Source: an uncultured Actinomycetes bacterium (GTDB lineage: Bacteria; Actinomycetota; Acidimicrobiia; Acidimicrobiales; Acidimicrobilacustridaceae). From it: 8,663 bases of DNA. Each line of letters begins with the position of its first letter. Position 1 is the first letter of the stretch. The position numbers were made by a program, and so were the translations under genes. The DNA is taken from contig CAMFLJ010000147.1 of the NCBI GenBank assembly GCA_945957335.1, forward strand, positions 1 through 8,663, written 5' to 3'. Shown piece after piece: positions 5,572 to 8,663 of this stretch. Below the pieces are notes generated by a model that saw only the letters and a program-made list of their open reading frames with translations, did not search any database and was not told where the DNA came from.

Positions 5572-6746
5572 TGTCGAACCGAGTGCTGACCGGCGGGCGA
5601 GTCATCGATCCCGCGTCCAAGACCGACGAGATCGCCGACGTCGTGATCCGCGACGGGATGATCGAGGCCGTGGGCCAGGACCTGGCCGCCGCCCACCCCG
5701 ACCTCCCCGTCCACGACGTGTCCGGCTACATCGTGGCCCCCGGCCTGATCGACCTCCACGCCCACATCGCCGCCGGCCTCGGCGACTTCTGCCTCGAGGC
5801 CGACCGGGTCGGCGTCGACGCCGGCGTGCCCACCGTGATCGACGGCGGCACCTCGGGCGTGGCCACCTTCGGGATCAGCCGCCGCTACTGGGACCAGCCC
5901 TCGATCAAGACCCGGGTGCTGGCGTTCCTCGACCCCAACCAGCTCTACCTGGCGACGAAGGACTTCATCTGCCACAAGCTGGAGATCGCCAACGACCTGC
6001 GCAACCTCGACGTCGACTCGGCCCTCGAGTGCGTCGACGAGAACCAGGACATCATCATCGGGCTGAAGGTGCGGGCCTGCTACGTCGACGACCCGAAGGT
6101 GTCGCCCTTCGTCGAGGCGGCCAAGCAGGTGGCCGGCGCCATGCCGGTGATGGTGCACCTCGGGCGCTTCCCGTTCACGCCCACCATCGCCACCTCCTAC
6201 CTGCTCGACACCCTGCGCGGCGGCGACATCCTCACCCACGCCTTCCGCGGCGCCTCGGGCGTGCTCGACACCGACGGCCGGGCCACCCCGCAGTTCCGCG
6301 ACGCCGTCGACCGGGGCCTGGTGCTCGACATCGGCCACTCCGGCACCGACTTCCGCTTCCGGGACGCCCGCAAGCTCTTCGACCAAGGCTACTTCCCGAA
6401 CTCGGCCTCGACCGACCTCAACGTGTTCAGCATCGACGGGCCGGTGTACTCGCTGGCCGAGACGCTCTCGAAGGTGTGGGCCCTCGGCGTCGACCTGCCC
6501 GACGTGATCGCCATGGCCACCACCGGCCCCGCCACCGCCGTGCACCGCGAGTCGATGCTGGGCGCCATCGAGCCCGGGCGCTCGGCCGACCTCTCGATCC
6601 TCGAGGTCGTCGAGGGCGAGGACCTGCCGCTGTCGGACGGCTTCGAGACGATCCTCGTCGAGAAGAAGCTGGCGTCGGCCGGCTGCTACCGCGCCGGCGA
6701 GTGGTACGGCGCCCCGGTCGAGGGCCTGGTCGAGGTGTCGGCGTGA
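5571..6746 (+). CDS. Dihydroorotase/deacetylase-like amidohydrolase (binuclear metallohydrolase)
   Basis: 391 residues. The binuclear amidohydrolase ligand set is complete: H63-A-H65 in GLIDLHAHI, a lysine expected to be carboxylated at K166 (IIGLKVRA), H196 (MVHLGR), H223 (LTHAF) and D282 (STDL). The segment GVPTVIDGGTSG (85-96) is typical of the family annotated as amidohydrolase/deacetylase, related to dihydroorotase and to acetyl-mandelate esterase-type enzymes. Expected reaction: hydrolysis of an amide or ester in a small metabolite; the substrate cannot be read from sequence. Cytoplasmic. There is no Shine-Dalgarno before ATG 5571; a palindrome overlaps the start. Its TGA overlaps the GTG of the ferritin-like gene by 4 bases, so the two products probably act together. 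The GntR-family gene downstream is the likely regulator. Confidence 0.85.
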   Translation: MSNRVLTGGRVIDPASKTDEIADVVIRDGMIEAVGQDLAAAHPDLPVHDVSGYIVAPGLIDLHAHIAAGLGDFCLEADRVGVDAGVPTVIDGGTSGVATFGISRRYWDQPSIKTRVLAFLDPNQLYLATKDFICHKLEIANDLRNLDVDSALECVDENQDIIIGLKVRACYVDDPKVSPFVEAAKQVAGAMPVMVHLGRFPFTPTIATSYLLDTLRGGDILTHAFRGASGVLDTDGRATPQFRDAVDRGLVLDIGHSGTDFRFRDARKLFDQGYFPNSASTDLNVFSIDGPVYSLAETLSKVWALGVDLPDVIAMATTGPATAVHRESMLGAIEPGRSADLSILEVVEGEDLPLSDGFETILVEKKLASAGCYRAGEWYGAPVEGLVEVSA

Positions 6747-7474
6747 CGCTCACCGACGGGGTCGCCACCTCCGCCCTGCCGGGCGACATCGAGCTCGACG
6801 ACGCGCCCGCCGCGGCGGCCGACGACGGCGCCCTCGACCCCAAGGCGTTCTACGAGGGCCTGGTCGCCGAGCTGGCCGCCGCCCGTGCCGCCCTGCCCGA
6901 CGACGAGGCCAGCTTCGGGGCCCACAAGCCGCTCGACACCGCCGAGCTCGTCGAGTGGCTGAAGTTCCAGGCCTGGTACGAGCTGAACGCCGCCCACTTC
7001 ATCGGGGCATGGCTGGCCGAGACCCCCGAGACCGAGGTGTTCTGCGCCCTGGCCCGGCAGGTCCACGACGAGGCCCGGCACTACAAGATCGTGATGAGCC
7101 AGCTCGAGGCGCTCGGCGAGACCATGGACGGCTGGGAGCCCGAGCCCGAGTGGGTCGCCTGGATCCAGGAGTTCTACCCGGCGGGCGACGACACCCTCGA
7201 GCGGGTCGCGGCCCACAACATCACCGGCGAGCTCGGCGCCGCCCAGGGCATGGAGGACCTCCTGCCCCGCGTGCCGCCCGGGGTGCAGAAGGCCATCGGC
7301 AAGATCCTCCCCGACGAGCGCTTCCACATCGCCCTCGGGCGCACCACCGTGCTGCGCTACGCCACGACGGCCGACCGCCAGCGCCGGGTGCGCGAGCGCG
7401 TGATGGGCGCCTTCGCCCTCGAGCGATCGGGCCGGGCCGCCTACGAGCGCCGCATCGAGGCCCTCACCGCCTGA
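6743..7474 (+). CDS. Di-iron ferritin-like protein, translationally coupled to the metallohydrolase
   Basis: 243 residues from GTG 6743, in the overlap GTGA with the preceding stop. After an acidic, Ala-rich N-terminus of about 30 residues the protein is all-helical, with a complete four-helix di-iron pattern: E80 (AWYELN), E110 and H113 (DEARHYK), E163 (ITGELG), E192 and H195 (DERFHIALG). The two ExxH pairs plus two single Glu are those of ferritin-like carboxylate-bridged di-iron proteins, a group that includes PaaC, MiaE and oxidase subunits. No signal peptide. It is too divergent in family feel for me to name a reaction. The coupling suggests it oxidises the substrate or product of the upstream hydrolase, or is a partner subunit. 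An earlier in-frame start inside the upstream gene is rejected because of the overlap. Confidence 0.8.
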   Translation: MTLTDGVATSALPGDIELDDAPAAAADDGALDPKAFYEGLVAELAAARAALPDDEASFGAHKPLDTAELVEWLKFQAWYELNAAHFIGAWLAETPETEVFCALARQVHDEARHYKIVMSQLEALGETMDGWEPEPEWVAWIQEFYPAGDDTLERVAAHNITGELGAAQGMEDLLPRVPPGVQKAIGKILPDERFHIALGRTTVLRYATTADRQRRVRERVMGAFALERSGRAAYERRIEALTA

Positions 7475-7490
7475 GCCCTCCTCCGCTTCC

Positions 7491-7604
7491 CGAGCTGGCT
7501 CGAACCCGGTCGTCCCGGCGACCCGATGCGAGCCAGCTCGGCGCACACACCCGCGAGCTGGCTCGCATGTGGTCGCTCCGGCTGCCCGATTCGAGCCACC
7601 TCGG
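7491..7604. repeat. Tandem pair of 50-bp palindromic repeats between convergent genes
   Basis: Units 7492-7541 and 7555-7604 match at 40 of 50 positions by my count. Unit 1 is a hairpin with perfect 12-bp arms CGAGCTGGCTCG (7491-7502) and CGAGCCAGCTCG (7529-7540) and an inner GGTCG/CGACC stem. Unit 2 has the same arms with one mismatch (7554-7565 and 7592-7603). Lying between the convergent ferritin-like and gntR genes, it probably works as a two-way terminator. The AGCTGGCTC module matches the repeat at 3856-3900. Confidence 0.7.
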
Positions 7605-7618
7605 GCTGAGCGGGCGGG

Positions 7619-8335
7619 TCAGCGGGCGGGGACGACGCGCACCAGGGCGAAGGGGACCACCCCGGGAACGTGGTACTCGGCGCTGGTGAAGAGCACCTCG
7701 CCGCTGCGGCCGAGGCCGATCTGCTCGATGGTGAGCACGGCGTCGCCGACGGGCTGCTCGAGCCACGAGGCCTCGCGCTCGTCGAGGGCGATGGCGCCGG
7801 GTCGGGCGATGGTCCACACCACCGGCTCGCCGGCCACCTCGGCGGCGAAGTCGAACACCGAGGTGGTGACGTCGGGCGGCACCGAGGTGGTGCCCTCGGG
7901 CATCGGCACGAGGTTCACCGCCGCCATCGTGGGGCGGCCGTCGGCCCGCCAGCGCTTGACCGTGCGCAGGGCGATGGTGCCCTCGGGCCGGTCGAAGGCC
8001 TCGGCGGTGACGGCGTCGAGGGGAACCAGGTCGGCGCCGAGCACGTCGACGCGGGCCTCGTGGCCGAGCGCCTCGAGCAGCTCGGCGTAGTCGAAGGTCT
8101 GGTCGAAGCGGGCGACGAGGTCGAGCGCCGCGGTGTTGACCACCGTCTCGCTGCCGCGCCGCCGCAGCACCAGCCCCTGGGCCTGGAGGCGGGCCAGCAC
8201 CTCGCGGAGGTTGGGGCGGCTGACCCCGAGCTGGTCGGCGAGGGCGGGCTCGGACGGCAGCACGCCGTCGGCCGCGGCGGCGTCGTGGAGCACGTCGAGG
8301 AGACGGCTCAGCAGGTCGTCGGTGTCCATCGCCAT
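7619..8335 (-). CDS. GntR-family transcriptional regulator with UTRA domain
   Basis: 238 residues. Residues 6-66 are the winged helix-turn-helix, with LPSEPALADQLGVSR (26-40) typical of GntR and the recognition helix at about 37-50. Residues 93-236 are beta-rich and fit a UTRA ligand-binding domain: a central RTVKRWRADGRP (124-135) and a C-terminal strand pair ending VVPFALVR (226-233). That places it in the HutC subfamily, not the all-helical FCD group. It should be a ligand-released repressor. It converges on the metallohydrolase/ferritin-like unit, and a GTCAGAC palindrome found there also lies upstream of this gene. ATG 8335 or the in-frame ATG 8329 could start it; neither has a Shine-Dalgarno. 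A poor -10-like CAAGCT is at 8344-8349. Family sure, targets inferred. Confidence 0.88.
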   Translation of the reverse strand: MAMDTDDLLSRLLDVLHDAAAADGVLPSEPALADQLGVSRPNLREVLARLQAQGLVLRRRGSETVVNTAALDLVARFDQTFDYAELLEALGHEARVDVLGADLVPLDAVTAEAFDRPEGTIALRTVKRWRADGRPTMAAVNLVPMPEGTTSVPPDVTTSVFDFAAEVAGEPVVWTIARPGAIALDEREASWLEQPVGDAVLTIEQIGLGRSGEVLFTSAEYHVPGVVPFALVRVVPAR

Positions 8336-8391
8336 GGGCGCACAGCTTGGCAGGCCCCAACGACGTCGCCGACGAACGGGCGGCCGCCCGT

Positions 8392-8410
8392 CAGGTCCGG
8401 GTCAGACCTG
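8392..8410. promoter_or_regulatory. Putative operator in the gntR/methyltransferase intergenic region
   Basis: CAGGTC and GACCTG as an inverted repeat with a 7-nt spacer, overlapped by the palindrome GGTCAGACC (8400-8408). The GTCAGAC core equals that of the sites at 5487-5495 and 5563-5571. It lies about 65 bp before the regulator's start, fitting autoregulation, and could also affect the divergent methyltransferase gene. Confidence 0.45.
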
Positions 8411-8452
8411 AGACCGATGGCCTGGCGCGGTGGCGTCGGCGTGCGGCGCCCG

Positions 8453-8458
8453 TACGGT
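8453..8458 (+). promoter_or_regulatory. Candidate -10 of a leaderless methyltransferase promoter
   Basis: TACGGT fits TANNNT and ends 6 nt before ATG 8465, where no Shine-Dalgarno is present. Confidence 0.4.
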
Positions 8459-8464
8459 GGCCGG

Positions 8465-8617
8465 ATGGCGGACGAGGACCGGGAACGGTGGGACCAGCGG
8501 TACGCGGCCAGGGCACCGGCGGGCGTCGAGGAGGTCGGGCCGCCGTCGGGCTTCGCCGACCTCGTGGCGTCGCTGCCGGCCGACGGTGCTGCGCTCGAGC
8601 TCGCGTGCGGTGAGGGC
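8465..8617 (+). CDS. Class I SAM-dependent methyltransferase, N-terminal fragment
   Basis: Only 51 codons are genomic. The start MADEDRERWDQRYA is typical of small class I methyltransferases. Residues 43-51 (ALELACGEG) are motif I, the glycine-rich loop that binds S-adenosylmethionine. The frame is then cut by adapter sequence at 8618, so the substrate domain is missing; any codons read past that point are artefact. It is divergent from the gntR-family gene. Substrate unknown. Confidence 0.7.
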
Positions 8618-8663
8618 CTGTCTCTTATACACATCTCCGAGCCCACGAGACTAAGGCGAATCT
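8618..8663. other. Illumina Nextera adapter and index (assembly artefact)
   Basis: CTGTCTCTTATACACATCT (8618-8636) is the reverse complement of the Tn5 mosaic end used in Nextera libraries. It is followed by CCGAGCCCACGAGAC (8637-8651), the read-2 adapter part, then TAAGGCGA (8652-8659), which matches index N701, and ATCT, the start of the P7 side. Reading frames here yield the well-known spurious peptides containing SEMCIRDR or LLYTSPSPRD. It is not biological sequence. Confidence 0.98.

Noticed and set aside
7492..7604. CRISPR array
   Set aside because: Only two diverged palindromic units separated by 13 bp; no spacers or cas genes.
7619..8335. FadR/FCD-type assignment of the GntR regulator, suggested by the operator spacing
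   Set aside because: The C-terminal domain is beta-rich with UTRA-like segments and lacks the helical His-rich metal site of FCD.
8402..8646. Short open frames at the right end encoding SEMCIRDR or LLYTSPSPRD peptides
   Set aside because: They are translations of the sequencing adapter.

Overview
The window is about 8.7 kb of very GC-rich DNA. GC-dominated third codon positions, little Shine-Dalgarno use, and promoter -10 motifs lying only 6-8 nt upstream of start codons point to an actinobacterium. A deep-branching lineage such as Acidimicrobiia is my guess, not something proven here. The right end is a contig end: the last 46 bases (8618-8663) are Illumina Nextera adapter with an index, not genome.

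Left block (1-2351, minus strand): a small export locus. A CalY/TasA-like protein with a SipW-type signal peptide (1737-2351) is followed after 31 bp by a SipW-type (S26B, Ser/His) signal peptidase. The peptidase frame has no stop codon. It runs through an Arg/Asp/Glu-rich tail into a third hydrophobic segment with its own signal-peptidase site, then into a secreted NHL-repeat beta-propeller that continues off the left edge (568 codons visible). The predicted topology is consistent with a peptidase that could release its own C-terminal domain. This is the most unusual object in the window. The CalY-like gene has a leader with two mutually exclusive hairpins next to the start codon.

Middle and right block (2649-8335): a catabolic-looking neighbourhood. 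An enolase-superfamily MenC/N-acylamino-acid-racemase-type enzyme (2649-3803, minus) diverges from an 8-oxoguanine-deaminase-type amidohydrolase (3988-5394, plus). Next comes a two-gene unit whose stop and start overlap: a dihydroorotase/deacetylase-like metallohydrolase (5571-6746) and a di-iron ferritin-like protein (6743-7474). Convergent to it is a GntR/UTRA regulator (7619-8335). The 7-bp core GTCWGAC occurs twice in front of the two-gene unit, once overlapping its start codon, and once upstream of the regulator gene. This suggests the regulator controls both. A joint pathway is inference only: 8-oxoguanine deamination to urate is the one step the sequence identifies well.

The intergenic gaps contain strong palindromes sharing two modules, AGCTGGCTC/GAGCCAGCT and AACGGTGCG/CGCACCGTT. 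These include a perfect 21-bp-arm hairpin between divergent genes and a tandem pair of 50-bp repeats.

Far right: the first 51 codons of a class I methyltransferase (8465-8617), cut by the adapter.
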